From Nematostella vectensis (taxonomy: Eukaryota; Cnidaria; Anthozoa; Actiniaria; Edwardsiidae), in contig NC_064042.1 of assembly GCF_932526225.1 (NCBI RefSeq), forward strand, positions 16,734,751 through 16,798,750: DNA of 64,000 nucleotides. The letters run 5' to 3'. Positions 21,838-37,150 of this stretch are shown one piece after another; position 1 is the stretch's first letter; every line of letters starts with the position of its first letter. The position numbers were made by a program, and so were the translations under genes. Below the pieces are notes generated by a model. It was not told the origin of the DNA, did not search any database, and worked only from the letters and a program-made list of their open reading frames with translations.

Positions 21838-24800
21838 TGCCCCGTGTGAGGATCAAACTCACGACTTTCAGATTTCTAGATTTGATTATGAGACTGACGC
21901 GCTGCCTATTGCGCTAACGACGACTACATGGGAAATGTGTCTTCATTATGCGTGTTTGTGGTGTTTTCGTCAAACCGGTCATAGAGTCATTCGTTTTCAA
22001 AAGAAAAGAAATATGCCCCGTGTGAGGATCGAACTCACGACCTTCAGATTTCTACATTTGATTATGAGACTGACGCGCTGCCTACTGCGCTAACGAGGCT
22101 AACATGAGAAATGTGTCTTCTCTATGCGTGTTTGTGGTGTTTTCGTCAAACCGGTCATAGAGTCATTCGTTTTCAAAAGAAAAAAATATGCCCCGTCTAA
22201 GGATCGAACTCACGACATTCAGATTTCTACATTCGATTCTGATATTGACGCGCTGCCTACTGCGCTAACGAGGCCAACATGAGAAAAGTGTCTTCTCTAT
22301 GCGTGTTTGTTGTGTTTTTTGTCAAACCGCTCATAGAGTCATTCGTTTTCAAAAGAAAAAAAATTGTGCCCCGTGTGAGGATCGAACTCACGACCTTCAG
22401 ATTTCTAGATTTGATTATGAGACTGACGCGCTGCCTATTGCGCTAACGACGCCTACATGGGAAATGTGCCTTTTCTATTCGTGTTTGTGGTGTTTTCGTC
22501 AAACCGGTCATAGAGTCTTTCGTTTTCAAAAGAAAAAATATGCCCCGTCTGAGGATTGAGCTCACGACCTTAAGATTTCTACATTTGATTATGAGACTGA
22601 CGCGCTGCCTACTGCGCTAACGAGGCCAACCTGAAAAATGTGTCTTCTCTATGCGTGTTTGTGGTGTTTTCGTCAAACCGGTCATAGAGTCATTCGTTTT
22701 CAATAGAAAAAAATATGCCCTGTGTGAGGATCGAACTCACGAAGCTTCATATTTCTAAATCAGATTATGAGACTGACGCGCTGCCTACTGCGCTAACGAG
22801 GCCAACCTGAAAAATGTGTCTTCTCTATGCGTGTTTGTTGTGTTTTTTGTCAAACCGCTCATAGAGTCATTCGTTTTCAAAAGAAAAAAAATTGTGCCCC
22901 GTGTGAGGATCGAACTCACGACCTTCAGATTTCTAGATTTGATTATGAGACTGACGCGCTGCCTACTGCGCTAACGAGGCCAACATGAGAAATGTGTCTT
23001 TTCTATGCGTGTTTGTGGTGTTTTCGTCAAACCAGTCATAGAGTCATTCGTTTTCAAAAGAAAAAAATATGCCCCGTCTGAGGATCGAACTCACGACATT
23101 CAGATTTCTACATTCGATTATGAGACTGACGCGCTGCCTACTGCGCTAACAAGGCCAACATGAGAAATGCGTCTTTTCTATGCGTGTTTGTGGTGTTTTC
23201 GTCAAACCGGTCATAGAGTCTTTCGTTTTCAAAAGAAAAAATATGCCCCGTGTGAGGATCGAACTCACAACATTAAGATTTCTACATTCGATTATGATAT
23301 TGACGCTCCGCCTACTGCGCTAACGAGGCCAACATGAAAAATATGTCTTCTCTATGCGTGTTTGTGGTGTTTTCTTCAAACCGGTCATAGAGTCATTCGT
23401 TTTCAAAAGAAAAAAAATATGCCCCGTGTGAGGATCGAACTCACGACCTTCAGATTTCTACATTTGATTATGAGACTGACGCGCTGCCTACTGCGCTAAC
23501 GAGGCTAACATGAGAAATGTGTCTTCTCTATGAGTGTTTGTGGTGTTTTCGTCAAACCGGTCATAGAGTCATTAGTTTTCAAAAGAAAAAAAATATGCCC
23601 CGTCTGAGGATCGAGCTCACAACATTCAGATTTCTACATTCGATTATGATACTGACGCGCTGCCTACTGCGCTAACGAGGCCAACATGAGAAAAGTGTCT
23701 TCTCTATGCGTGTTTGTTGTGTTTTTTGTCAAACCGCTCATAGAGTCATTCGTTTTCAAAAGAAAAAAAATGTGCCCCTTGTGAGGATCGAACTCACGAC
23801 CTTCAGATTTCTAGATTTGATTATGAGACTGACGCGCTGCCTACTGCGCTAACGAGGCCAACATGAGAAATGCGTCTTTTCTATGCGTGTTTGTGGTGTT
23901 TTCTCAAACCGCTCATAGAGTCATTTGTTTTCAAAAGAGAAAAATATGCCCCGCGTGAGGATCGAACTCAAGACCTTCAGATTTCTACATTCGATTATGA
24001 GACTGACGCGCTGCCTACTGCGCTAACGAGGCCAACATGAGAAAAGTGTATTCTCTATGCGTGTTTGTGGTGTTTTTTTGTCAAACCGGTCATAGAGTCA
24101 ATCGTTTTCAAAAGAATAAAATATGCCCCGTGTGAGGATCGAACTCACGACCTTCAGATTTCTACATTTGATTATGAGACTGACACGCTGCCTACTGCGC
24201 TAGCGAGGCCAACCTGAGAAATGTGTCTTCTCTATACGTGTTTGTGGTGTTTTCGTCAAACCGGTCATAGAGTCATTCGTTTTCAAAAGAAAAAAATATG
24301 CCCCGTCTAAGGATCGAACTCACGACATTCAGATTTCTACATTCGATTCTGATATTGACGCGCTGCCTACTGCGCTAACGAGGCCAACATGAGAAAAGTG
24401 TCTTCTCTATGCGTGTTTGTTGTGTTTTTTGTCAAACCGCTCATAGAGTCATTCGTTTTCAAAAGAAAAAAAATTGTGCCCCGTGTGAGGATCGAACTCA
24501 CGACCTTCAGATTTCTAGATTTGATTATGAGACTGACGCGCTGCCTATTGCGCTAACGACGCCTACATGGGAAATGTGCCTTTTCTATTCGTGTTTGTGG
24601 TGTTTTCGTCAAACCGGTCATAGAGTCTTTCGTTTTCAAAAGAAAAAATATGCCCCGTCTGAGGATTGAGCTCACGACCTTAAGATTTCTACATTTGATT
24701 ATGAGACTGACGCGCTGCCTACTGCGCTAACGAGGCCAACCTGAAAAATGTGTCTTCTCTATGCGTGTTTGTGGTGTTTTCGTCAAACCGGTCATAGAGT

Positions 24801-26587
24801 CATTCGTTTTCAATAGAAAAAAATATGCCCTGTGTGAGGATCGAACTCACGAAGCTTCATATTTCTAAATCAGATTATGAGACTGACGCGCTGCCTACTG
24901 CGCTAACGAGGCTAACATAAGTAATGTGTCTTCTCTATGCGTGTTTGTGGTGTTTTCGTCAAACCAGTCATAGAGTCATTCGTTTTCAAAAGAAAAAAAT
25001 ATGCCCCGTCTGAGGATCGAACTCACGACATTCAGATTTCTACATTCGATTATGAGACTGACGCGCTGCCTACTGCGCTAACGAGGCCAACATGAGAAAT
25101 GCGTCTTTTCTATGCGTGTTTGTGGTGTTTTCGTCAAACCGGTCATAGAGTCTTTCGTTTTCAAAAGAAAAAATATGCCCCGTGTGAGGATCGAACTCAC
25201 AACTTTAAGATTTCTACATTCGATTATGATATTGACGCTCCGCCTACTGCGCTAACGAGGCCAACATGAAAAATATGTCTTCTCTATGCGTGTTTGTGGT
25301 GTTTTCGTCAAACCGGTCATAGAGTCATTCGTTTTCAAAAGAAAAAAAATATGCCCCGTGTGAGGATCGAACTCACGACCTTCAGATTTCTACATTTGAT
25401 TATGAGACTGACGCGCTGCCTACTGCGCTAACGAGGCTAACATGAGAAATGTGTCTTCTCTATGCGTGTTTGTGGTGTTTTCGTCAAACCGGTCATAGAG
25501 TCATTAGTTTTCAAAAGAAAAAAAATATGCCCCGTCTGAGGATCGAACTCACAACATTCAGATTTCTACATTCGATTATGATACTGACGCGCTGCCTACT
25601 GCGCTAACGAGGCCAACATGAGAAAAGTGTCTTCTCTATGCGTGTTTGTTGTGTTTTTTGTCAAACCGCTCATAGAGTCATTCGTTTTCAAAAGAAAAAA
25701 AATGTGCCCCTTGTGAGGATCGAACTCACGACCTTCAGATTTCTAGATTTGATTATGAGACTGACGCGCTGCCTACTGCGCTAACGAGGCCAACATGAGA
25801 AATGCGTCTTTTCTATGCGTGTTTGTGGTGTTTTCGTCAAACCGCTCATAGAGTCATTTGTTTTCAAAAGAGAAAAATATGCCCCGCGTGAGGATCGAAC
25901 TCAAGACCTTCAGATTTCTACATTCGATTATGAGACTGACGCGCTGCCTACTGCGCTAACGAGGCCAACATGAGAAAAGTGTATTCTCTATGCGTGTTTG
26001 TGGTGTTTTTTTGTCAAACCGGTCATAGAGTCAATCGTTTTCAAAAGAATAAAATATGCCCCGTGTGAGGATCGAACTCACGACCTTCAGATTTCTACAT
26101 TTGATTATGAGACTGACACGCTGCCTACTGCGCTAGCGAGGCCAACCTGAGAAATGTGTCTTCTCTATACGTGTTTGTGGTGTTTTCGTCAAACCGGTCA
26201 TAGAGTCATTCGTTTTCAAAAGAAAAAAAATATGCCCCGTGTGAGGATCGAACTCACGACCTTCAGATTTCTAGATTTGAGTATGAGACTGACGCGCTAC
26301 CTACTTCGCTAACGAGGCCAACATGAGAAAAGTGTCTTCTCTATGCGTGTTTGTTGTGTTTTTTGTCAAACCGGTCATAGAGTCATTCGTTTTCAAAAGA
26401 AAAAAAATATGCCCCGTGTGAGGATCGAACTCACGACCTTCAGATTTCTAGATTTGAGTATGAGACTGACGCGCTGCCTACTGCGCTAACGAGGCCAACA
26501 TGAGAAAAGTATCTTCTCTATGCGTGTTTGTTGTGTTTTTTGTTTAACCGCTCATAGAGTCATTCGTTTTCAAAAGAAAAAAAAATG
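21838..26587 (-). repeat. Array block 7, 27 monomers (4,750 bp)
   Basis: Composite block with Q genes at 22367 and 24477, CAG copies at 22189 and 24299, and 87-bp copies at 22716 and 24826. The left part, to about 24.29 kb, matches 37.15-39.6 kb. The right part matches 5.8-8.1 kb at shift 18,485. The segment boundary lies near 24295. Confidence 0.85.
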
Positions 26588-29227
26588 TGCCCCGTGTGAG
26601 GATCAAACTCACGACTTTCAGATTTCTAGATTTGATTATGAGACTGACGCGCTGCCTATTGCGCTAACGACGACTACATGGGAAATGTGTCTTCATTATG
26701 CGTGTTTGTGGTGTTTTCGTCAAACCGGTCATAGAGTCATTCGTTTTCAAAAGAAAAGAAATATGCCCCGTGTGAGGATCGAACTCACGACCTTCAGATT
26801 TCTACATTTGATTATGAGACTGACGCGCTGCCTACTGCGCTAACGAGGCTAACATGAGAAATGTGTCTTCTCTATGCGTGTTTGTGGTGTTTTCGTCAAA
26901 CCGCTCATAGAGTCATTCGTTTTCAAAAGAAAAAAATATGCCCCGTCTAAGGATCGAACTCACGACATTCAGATTTCTACATTCGATTCTGATATTGACG
27001 CGCTGCCTACTGCGCTAACGAGGCCAACATGAGAAAAGTGTCTTCTCTATGCGTGTTTGTTGTGTTTTTTGTCAAACCGCTCATAGAGTCATTCGTTTTC
27101 AAAAGAAAAAAAATTGTGCCCCGTGTGAGGATCGAACTCACGACCTTCAGATTTCTAGATTTGATTATGAGACTGACGCGCTGCCTATTGCGCTAACGAC
27201 GCCTACATGGGAAATGTGCCTTTTCTATTCGTGTTTGTGGTGTTTTCGTCAAACCGGTCATAGAGTCTTTCGTTTTCAAAAGAAAAAATATGCCCCGTCT
27301 GAGGATTGAGCTCACGACCTTAAGATTTCTACATTTGATTATGAGACTGACGCGCTGCCTACTGCGCTAACGAGGCCAACCTGAAAAATGTGTCTTCTCT
27401 ATGCGTGTTTGTGGTGTTTTCGTCAAACCGGTCATAGAGTCATTCGTTTTCAATAGAAAAAAATATGCCCTGTGTGAGGATCGAACTCACGAAGCTTAAT
27501 ATTTCTAAATCAGATTATGAGACTGACGCGCTGCCTACTGCGCTAACGAGGCTAACATAAGTAATGTGTCTTCTCTATGCGTGTTTGTGGTGTTTTCGTC
27601 AAACCAGTCATAGAGTCATTCGTTTTCAAAAGAAAAAAATATGCCCCGTCTGAGGATCGAACTCACGACATTCAGATTTCTACATTCGATTATGAGACTG
27701 ACGCGCTGCCTACTGCGCTAACGAGGCCAACATGAGAAATGCGTCTTTTCTATGCGTGTTTGTGGTGTTTTCGTCAAACCGGTCATAGAGTCTTTCGTTT
27801 TCAAAAGAAAAAATATGCCCCGTGTGAGGATCGAACTCACAACATTAAGATTTCTACATTCGATTATGATATTGACGCTCCGCCTACTGCGCTAACGAGG
27901 CCAACATGAAAAATATGTCTTCTCTATGCGTGTTTGTGGTGTTTTCGTCAAACCGGTCATAGAGTCATTCGTTTTCAAAAGAAAAAAAATATGCCCCGTG
28001 TGAGGATCGAACTCACGACCTTCAGATTTCTACATTTGATTATGAGACTGACGCGCTGCCTACTGCGCTAACGAGGCTAACATGAGAAATGTGTCTTCTC
28101 TATGCGTGTTTGTGGTGTTTTCGTCAAACCGGTCATAGAGTCATTAGTTTTCAAAAGAAAAAAAATATGCCCCGTCTGAGGATCGAACTCACAACATTCA
28201 GATTTCTACATTCGATTATGATACTGACGCGCTGCCTACTGCGCTAACGAGGCCAACATGAGAAAAGTGTCTTCTCTATGCGTGTTTGTTGTGTTTTTTG
28301 TCAAACCGCTCATAGAGTCATTCGTTTTCAAAAGAAAAAAAATGTGCCCCTTGTGAGGATCGAACTCACGACCTTCAGATTTCTAGATTTGATTATGAGA
28401 CTGACGCGCTGCCTACTGCGCTAACGAGGCCAACATGAGAAATGCGTCTTTTCTATGCGTGTTTGTGGTGTTTTCGTCAAACCGCTCATAGAGTCATTTG
28501 TTTTCAAAAGAGAAAAATATGCCCCGCGTGAGGATCGAACTCAAGACCTTCAGATTTCTACATTCGATTATGAGACTGACGCGCTGCCTACTGCGCTAAC
28601 GAGGCCAACATGAGAAAAGTGTATTCTCTATGCGTGTTTGTGGTGTTTTTTTGTCAAACCGGTCATAGAGTCAATCGTTTTCAAAAGAATAAAATATGCC
28701 CCGTGTGAGGATCGAACTCACGACCTTCAGATTTCTACATTTGATTATGAGACTGACACGCTGCCTACTGCGCTAGCGAGGCCAACCTGAGAAATGTGTA
28801 TTCTCTATACGTGTTTGTGGTGTTTTCGTCAAACCGGTCATAGAGTCATTCGTTTTCAAAAGAAAAAAAATATGCCCCGTGTGAGGATCGAACTCACGAC
28901 CTTCAGATTTCTAGATTTGAGTATGAGACTGACGCGCTACCTACTTCGCTAACGAGGCCAACATGAGAAAAGTGTCTTCTCTATGCGTGTTTGTTGTGTT
29001 TTTTGTCAAACCGGTCATAGAGTCATTCGTTTTCAAAAGAAAAAAAATATGCCCCGTGTGAGGATCGAACTCACGACCTTCAGATTTCTAGATTTGAGTA
29101 TGAGACTGACGCGCTGCCTACTGCGCTAACGAGGCCAACATGAGAAAAGTATCTTCTCTATGCGTGTTTGTTGTGTTTTTTGTTTAACCGCTCATAGAGT
29201 CATTCGTTTTCAAAAGAAAAAAAAATG
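26588..29227 (-). repeat. Higher-order repeat block 8, 15-mer (2,640 bp)
   Basis: Same order as block 1, shift 18,485. CAG copy 26939..27024, Q gene 27117..27202, 87-bp copy 27466..27552. Confidence 0.9.
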
Positions 29228-32200
29228 TGCCCCGTGTGAGGATCAAACTCACGACTTTCAGATTTCTAGATTTGATTATGAGACTGACGCGCTGCCTATT
29301 GCGCTAACGACGACTACATGGGAAATGTGCCTTTTCTATGCGTGTTTGTGGTGCTTTCGTCAAAACGGTCATAGAGTCTTTCGTTTTCAAAAGAAAAAAT
29401 ATGCCCCGTGTGAGGATCGAACTCACGACATTCAGATTTCTACATTCGATTATGATACTGACGCGCCGCCTACTGCGCTAACGAGTCCAACATGAGAAAT
29501 GTGTCTTCTCTATGCGTGTTTGTGGTGTTTTCGTCAAACCTGTCATTGAGTCATTCGTTTTCAAAAGAAAAAAATATGCCCCGTGTGAGGATCGATCTCA
29601 CGACCTTCAGATTTCTACATTTGATTATGAGACTGACGCGCTGCCTACTGCGCTAACGAGGCCAACATGAGAAAAGTCTCTTCTCTATGCGTGTTTGTTG
29701 TGTTGTTTGTCAAACCGCTCATAGAGTCATTCGTTTTCAAAAGAAAAAAAAAACATGTGCCCCGTGTGAGGATCGAACTCACGACCTTCAGATTTCTACA
29801 TTCGATTATGAGACTGACGCGCTGCCTACTGCGCTAACGAGGCCAACATGAGAAAAGTGTATTCTCTATGCGTGTTTGTGGTGTTTTTTTGTCAAACCGG
29901 TCATAGAGTCAATCGTTTTCAAAAGAATAAAATATGCCCCGTGTGAGGATCGAACTCACGACCTTCAGATTTCTACATTTGATTATGAGACTGACACGCT
30001 GCCTACTGCGCTAGCGAGGCCAACCTGAGAAATGTGTCTTCTCTATACGTGTTTGTGGTGTTTTTGTCAAACCGGTCATAGAGTCATTCGTTTTCAAAAG
30101 AAAAAAAATGTGCCCCGTGTGAGGATCGAACTCACGACCTTCAGATTTCTAGATTTGAGTATGAGACTGACGCGCTACCTACTGCGCTAACGAGGCCAAC
30201 ATAAGAAAAGTGTCTTCTCTATGCGTGTTTGTTGTGTTTTTTGTCAAACCGCTCATAGAGTCATTCGTTTTCAAAAGAAAAAAAATGTGCCCCGTGTGAG
30301 GATCGAACTCACGACCTTCAGATTTCTAGATTTGATTATGATACTGACGCGCTTCCTACTGCGCTAACAAGGCCAACATAAGAAATGTGTCTTCTCTATG
30401 CGTGTTTGTGGTGTTTTCGTCAAACCGGTCATAGAGTCATTCGTTTTCAAAAGAAAAAATATGCCCCGTTTGAGGATCGAACTCACGACATTCAGATTTC
30501 TACATTCGATTCTGATATTGACGCGCCGCCTACTGCGCTAACGAGGACAACCTGAAAAATGTGTCTTCTCTATGCGTGTTTGTGGTGTTTTCGTCAAACC
30601 GGTCATAGAGTCATTCGTTTTCAAAATAAAAGAAATATGCCCCGTGTGAGGATCGAACTCACGACCTTCAGATTTCTACATTTGATTATGAGACTGACGC
30701 GCTGAATACTGCGCTAACGAGGCTAACATGAGAAATGTGTCTTCTCTATGCGTGTTTGTGGTGTTTTCGTCAAACCGGTCATAGAGTCATTCGTTTTCAA
30801 AAGAAAAAAATATGCCCCGTCTAAGGATCGAACTCACGACCTTCAGATTTCTAGATTTGATTATGAGACTGACGCGCTGCCTACTGCGCTAACGAGGCCA
30901 ACATGAGAAATGCGTCTTTTCTATGCGTGTTTGTGGTGTTTTCGTCAAACCAGTCATAGAGTCATTCGTTTTCAAAAGAAAAAAATATGCCCCGTCTGAG
31001 GATCGAACTCACGACATTCAGATTTCTACATTCGATTATGAGACTGACGCGCTGCCTACTGCGCTAACGAGGCCAACATGAGAAATGCGTCTTTTCTATG
31101 CGTGTTTGTGGTGTTTTCGTCAAACCGGTCATAGAGTCTTTCGTTTTCAAAAGAAAAAATATGCCCCGTGTGAGGATCGAACTCACAACATTAAGATTTC
31201 TACATTCGATTATGATATTGACGCTCCGCCTACTGCGCTAACGAGGCCAACATGAAAAATATGTCTTCTCTATGCGTGTTTGTGGTGTTTTCGTCAAACC
31301 GGTCATAGAGTCATTCGTTTTCAAAAGAAAAAAAATATGCCCCGTGTGAGGATCGAACTCACGACCTTCAGATTTCTACATTTGATTATGAGACTGACGC
31401 GCTGCCTACTGCGCTAACGAGGCTAACATGAGAAATGTGTCTTCTCTATGAGTGTTTGTGGTGTTTTCGTCAAACCGGTCATAGAGTCATTAGTTTTCAA
31501 AAGAAAAAAAATATGCCCCGTCTGAGGATCGAACTCACAACATTCAGATTTCTACATTCGATTATGATACTGACGCGCTGCCTACTGCGCTAACGAGGCC
31601 AACATGAGAAAAGTGTCTTCTCTATGCGTGTTTGTTGTGTTTTTTGTCAAACCGCTCATAGAGTCATTCGTTTTCAAAAGAAAAAAAATGTGCCCCTTGT
31701 GAGGATCGAACTCACGACCTTCAGATTTCTAGATTTGATTATGAGACTGACGCGCTGCCTACTGCGCTAACGAGGCCAACATGAGAAATGCGTCTTTTCT
31801 ATGCGTGTTTGTGGTGTTTTCGTCAAACCGCTCATAGAGTCATTTGTTTTCAAAAGAGAAAAATATGCCCCGCGTGAGGATCGAACTCAAGACCTTCAGA
31901 TTTCTACATTCGATTATGAGACTGACGCGCTGCCTACTGCGCTAACGAGGCCAACATGAGAAAAGTGTATTCTCTATGCGTGTTTGTGGTGTTTTTTTGT
32001 CAAACCGGTCATAGAGTCAATCGTTTTCAAAAGAATAAAATATGCCCCGTGTGAGGATCGAACTCACGACCTTCAGATTTCTACATTTGATTATGAGACT
32101 GACACGCTGCCTACTGCGCTAGCGAGGCCAACCTGAGAAATGTGTCTTCTCTATACGTGTTTGTGGTGTTTTCGTCAAACCGGTCATAGAGTCATTCGTT

Positions 32201-32573
32201 TTCAAAAGAAAAAAAATATGCCCCGTGTGAGGATCGAACTCACGACCTTCAGATTTCTAGATTTGAGTATGAGACTGACGCGCTACCTACTTCGCTAACG
32301 AGGCCAACATGAGAAAAGTGTCTTCTCTATGCGTGTTTCTTGTGTTTTTTGTCAAACCGGTCATAGAGTCATTCGTTTTCAAAAGAAAAAAAATATGCCC
32401 CGTGTGAGGATCGAACTCACGACCTTCAGATTTCTAGATTTGAGTATGAGACTGACGCGCTGCCTACTGCGCTAAAGAGGCCAACATGAGAAAAGTATCT
32501 TCTCTATGCGTGTTTGTTGTGTTTTTTGTTTAACCGCTCATAGAGTCATTCGTTTTCAAAAGAAAAAAAAATG
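29228..32573 (-). repeat. Array block 9, 19 monomers (3,346 bp)
   Basis: Partner of block 4. CAG copy at 30462..30547. One gene near 30700 carries a private GCTGAATAC variant in its D arm. Confidence 0.85.
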
Positions 32574-34683
32574 TGCCCCGTGTGAGGATCAAACTCACGA
32601 CTTTCAGATTTCTAGATTTGATTATGAGACTGACGCGCTGCCTATTGCGCTAACGACGACTACATGGGAAATGTGCCTTTTCTATGCGTGTTTGTGGTGC
32701 TTTCGTCAAAACGGTCATAGAGTCTTTCGTTTTCAAAAGAAAAAATATGCCCCGTGTGAGGATCGAACTCACGACATTCAGATTTCTACATTCGATTATG
32801 ATACTGACGCGCCGCCTACTGCGCTAACGAGTCCAACATGAGAAATGTGTCTTCTCTATGCGTGTTTGTGGTGTTTTCGTCAAACCTGTCATAGAGTCAT
32901 ACGTTTTCAAAAGAAAAAAATATGCCCCGTGTGAGGATCGATCTCACGACCTTCAGATTTCTACATTTGATTATGAGACTGACGCGCTGCCTACTGCGCT
33001 AACGAGGCCAACCTGAGAAATGTGTCTTCTCTATACGTGTTTGTGGTGTTTTTGTCAAACCGGTCATAGAGTCATTCGTTTTCAAAAGAAAAAAAATGTG
33101 CCCCGTGTGAGGATCGAACTCACGACCTTCAGATTTCTAGATTTGAGTATGAGACTGACGCGCTACCTACTGCGCTAACGAGGCCAACATGAGAAAAGTG
33201 TCTTCTCTATGCGTGTTTGTTGTGTTTTTTGTCAAACCGCTCATAGAGTCATTCGTTTTCAAAAGAAAAAAAATGTGCCCCGTGTGAGGATCGAACTCAC
33301 GACCTTCAGATTTCTAGATTTGATTATGATACTGACGCGCTTCCTACTGCGCTAACAAGGCCAACATAAGAAATGTGTCTTCTCTATGCGTGTTTGTGGT
33401 GTTTTCGTCAAACCGGTCATAGAGTCATTCGTTTTCAAAAGAAAAAATATGCCCCGTTTGAGGATCGAACTCACGACATTCAGATTTCTACATTCGATTC
33501 TGATATTGACGCGCCGCCTACTGCGCTAACGAGGCCAACCTGAAAAATGTGTCTTCTCTATGCGTGTTTGTGGTGTTTTCGTCAAACCGGTCATAGAGTC
33601 ATTCGTTTTCAAAATAAAAGAAATATGCCCCGTGTGAGGATCGAACTCACGACCTTCAGATTTCTACATTTGATTATGAGACTGACGCGCTGCCTACTGC
33701 GCTAACGAGGCTAACATGAGAAATGTGTCTTCTCTATGCGTGTTTGTGGTGTTTTCGTCAAACCGGTCATAGAGTCATTCGTTTTCAAAAGAAAAAAATA
33801 TGCCCCGTCTAAGGATCGAACTCACGACCTTCAGATTTCTAGATTTGATTATGAGACTGACGCGCTGCCTACTGCGCTAACGAGGCCAACATGAGAAATG
33901 CGTCTTTTCTATGCGTGTTTGTGGTGTTTTCGTCAAACCGCTCATAGAGTCATTTGTTTTCAAAAGAGAAAAATATGCCCCGCGTGAGGATCGAACTCAA
34001 GACCTTCAGATTTCTACATTCGATTATGAGACTGACGCGCTGCCTACTGCGCTAACGAGGCCAACATGAGAAAAGTGTATTCTCTATGCGTGTTTGTGGT
34101 GTTTTTTTGTCAAACCGGTCATAGAGTCAATCGTTTTTAAAAGAATAAAATATGCCCCGTGTGAGGATCGAACTCACGACCTTCAGATTTCTACATTTGA
34201 TTATGAGACTGACACGCTGCCTACTGCGCTAGCGAGGCCAACCTGAGAAATGTGTCTTCTCTATACGTGTTTGTGGTGTTTTCGTCAAACCGGTCATAGA
34301 GTAATTCGTTTTCAAAAGAAAAAAAATATGCCCCGTGTGAGGATCGAACTCACGACCTTCAGATTTCTAGATTTGAGTATGAGACTGACGCGCTACCTAC
34401 TTCGCTAACGAGGCCAACATGAGAAAAGTGTCTTCTCTATGCGTGTTTGTTGTGTTTTTTGTCAAACCGGTCATAGAGTCATTCGTTTTCAAAAGAAAAA
34501 AAATATGCCCCGTGTGAGGATCGAACTCACGACCTTCAGATTTCTAGATTTGAGTATGAGACTGACGCGCTGCCTACTGCGCTAACGAGGCCAACATGAG
34601 AAAAGTATCTTCTCTATGCGTGTTTGTTGTGTTTTTTGTTTAACCGCTCATAGAGTCATTCGTTTTCAAAAGAAAAAAAAATG
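32574..34683 (-). repeat. Array block 10, 12 monomers (2,110 bp)
   Basis: Partner of block 5 with the two extra monomers retained, including the CAG copy at 33450..33535. Confidence 0.85.
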
Positions 34684-37150
34684 TGCCCCGTGTGAGGATC
34701 AAACTCACGACTTTCAGATTTCTAGATTTGATTATGAGACTGACGCGCTGCCTATTGCGCTAACGACGACTACAAGGGAAATGTGCCTTTTCTATGCGTG
34801 TTTGTGGTGCTTTCGTCAAAACGGTCATAGAGTCTTTCGTTTTCAAAAGAAAAAATATGCCCCGTGTGAGGATCGAACTCACGACATTCAGATTTCTACA
34901 TTCGATTATGATACTGACGCGCCGCCTACTGCGCTAACGAGTCCAACATGAGAAATGTGTCTTCTCTATGCGTGTTTGTGGTGTTTTCGTCAAACCTGTC
35001 ATAGAGTCATTCGTTTTCAAAAGAAAAAAATATGCCCCGTGTGAGGATCGATCTCACGACCTTCAGATTTCTACATTTGATTATGAGACTGACGCGCTGC
35101 CTACTGCGCTAACGAGGCCAACATGAGAAAAGTCTCTTCTCTATGCGTGTTTGTTGTGTTGTTTGTCAAACCGCTCATAGAGTCATTCGTTTTCAAAAGA
35201 AAAAAAAACATGTGCCCCGTGTGAGGATCGAACTCACGACCTTCAGATTTCTACATTCGATTATGAGACTGACGCGCTGCCTACTGCGCTAACGAGGCCA
35301 ACATGAGAAAAGTGTATTCTCTATGCGTGTTTGTGGTGTTTTTTTGTCAAACCGGTCATAGAGTCAATCGTTTTCAAAAGAATAAAATATGCCCCGTGTG
35401 AGGATCGAACTCACGACCTTCAGATTTCTACATTTGATTATGAGACTGACACGCTGCCTACTGCGCTAGCGAGGCCAACCTGAGAAATGTGTCTTCTCTA
35501 TACGTGTTTGTGGTGTTTTTGTCAAACCGGTCATAGAGTCATTCGTTTTCAAAAGAAAAAAAATGTGCCCCGTGTGAGGATCGAACTCACGACCTTCAGA
35601 TTTCTAGATTTGAGTATGAGACTGACGCGCTACCTACTGCGCTATCGAGGCCAACATGAGAAAAGTGTCTTCTCTATGCGTGTTTGTTGTGTTTTTTGTC
35701 AAACCGCTCATAGAGTCATTCGTTTTCAAAAGAAAAAAAATGTGCCCCGTGTGAGGATCGAACTCACGACCTTCAGATTTCTAGATTTGATTATGATACT
35801 GACGCGCTTCCTACTGCGCTAACAAGGCCAACATAAGAAATGTGTCTTCTCTATGCGTGTTTGTGGTGTTTTCGTCAAACCGGTCATAGAGTCATTCGTT
35901 TTCAAAAGAAAAAATATGCCCCGTTTGAGGATCGAACTCACGACATTCAGATTTCTACATTCGATTCTGATATTGACGCGCCGCCTACTGCGCTAACGAG
36001 GCCAACCTGAAAAATGTGTCTTCTCTATGCGTGTTTGTGGTGTTTTCGTCAAACCGGTCATAGAGTCATTCGTTTTCAAAATAAAAGAAATATGCCCCGT
36101 GTGAGGATCGAACTCACGACCTTCAGATTTCTACATTTGATTATGAGACTGACGCGCTGCCTACTGCGCTAACGAGGCTAACATGAGAAATGTGTCTTCT
36201 CTATGCGTGTTTGTGGTGTTTTCGTCAAACCGGTCATAGAGTCATTCGTTTTCAAAAGAAAAAAATATGCCCCGTCTAAGGATCGAACTCACGACATTCA
36301 GATTTCTACATTCGATTGTGATACTGACGCGCTGCCTACTGCGCTAACGAGGCCAACATGAGAAAAGTGTCTTCTCTATGCGTGTTTGTTGTGTTTTTTG
36401 TCAAACCGCTCATAGAGTCATTCGTTTTCAAAAGAAAAAAAATTGTGCCCCGTGTGAGGATCGAACTCACGACCTTCAGATTTCTAGATTTGATTATGAG
36501 ACTGACGCGCTGCCTATTGCGCTAACGACGCCTACATGGGAAATGTGCCTTTTCTATTCGTGTTTGTGGTGTTTTCGTCAAACCGGTCATAGAGTCTTTC
36601 GTTTTCAAAAGAAAAAATATGCCCCGTCTGAGGATTGAGCTCACGACCTTAAGATTTCTACATTTGATTATGAGACTGACACGCTGCCTACTGCGCTAGC
36701 GAGGCCAACCTGAGAAATGTGTCTTCTCTATACGTGTTTGTGATGTTTTCGTCAAACCGGTCATAGAGTCATTCGTTTTCAAAAGAAAAAAAATATGCCC
36801 CGTGTGAGGATCGAACTCACGACCTTCAGATTTCTAGATTTGAGTATGAGACTGACGCGCTACCTACTTCGCTAACGAGGCCAACATGAGAAAAGTGTCT
36901 TCTCTATGCGTGTTTGTTGTGTTTTTTGTCAAACCGGTCATAGAGTCATTCGTTTTCAAAAGAAAAAAAATATGCCCCGTGTGAGGATCGAACTCACGAC
37001 CTTCAGATTTCTAGATTTGAGTATGAGACTGACGCGCTGCCTACTGCGCTAACGAGGCCAACATGAGAAAAGTATCTTCTCTATGCGTGTTTGTTGTGTT
37101 TTTTGTTTAACCGCTCATAGAGTCATTCGTTTTCAAAAGAAAAAAAAATG
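34684..37150 (-). repeat. Array block 11, 14-mer (2,467 bp)
   Basis: Partner of block 6. CAG copy 35917..36002, CAC copy 36268..36353, Q gene 36446..36531. Confidence 0.88.
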
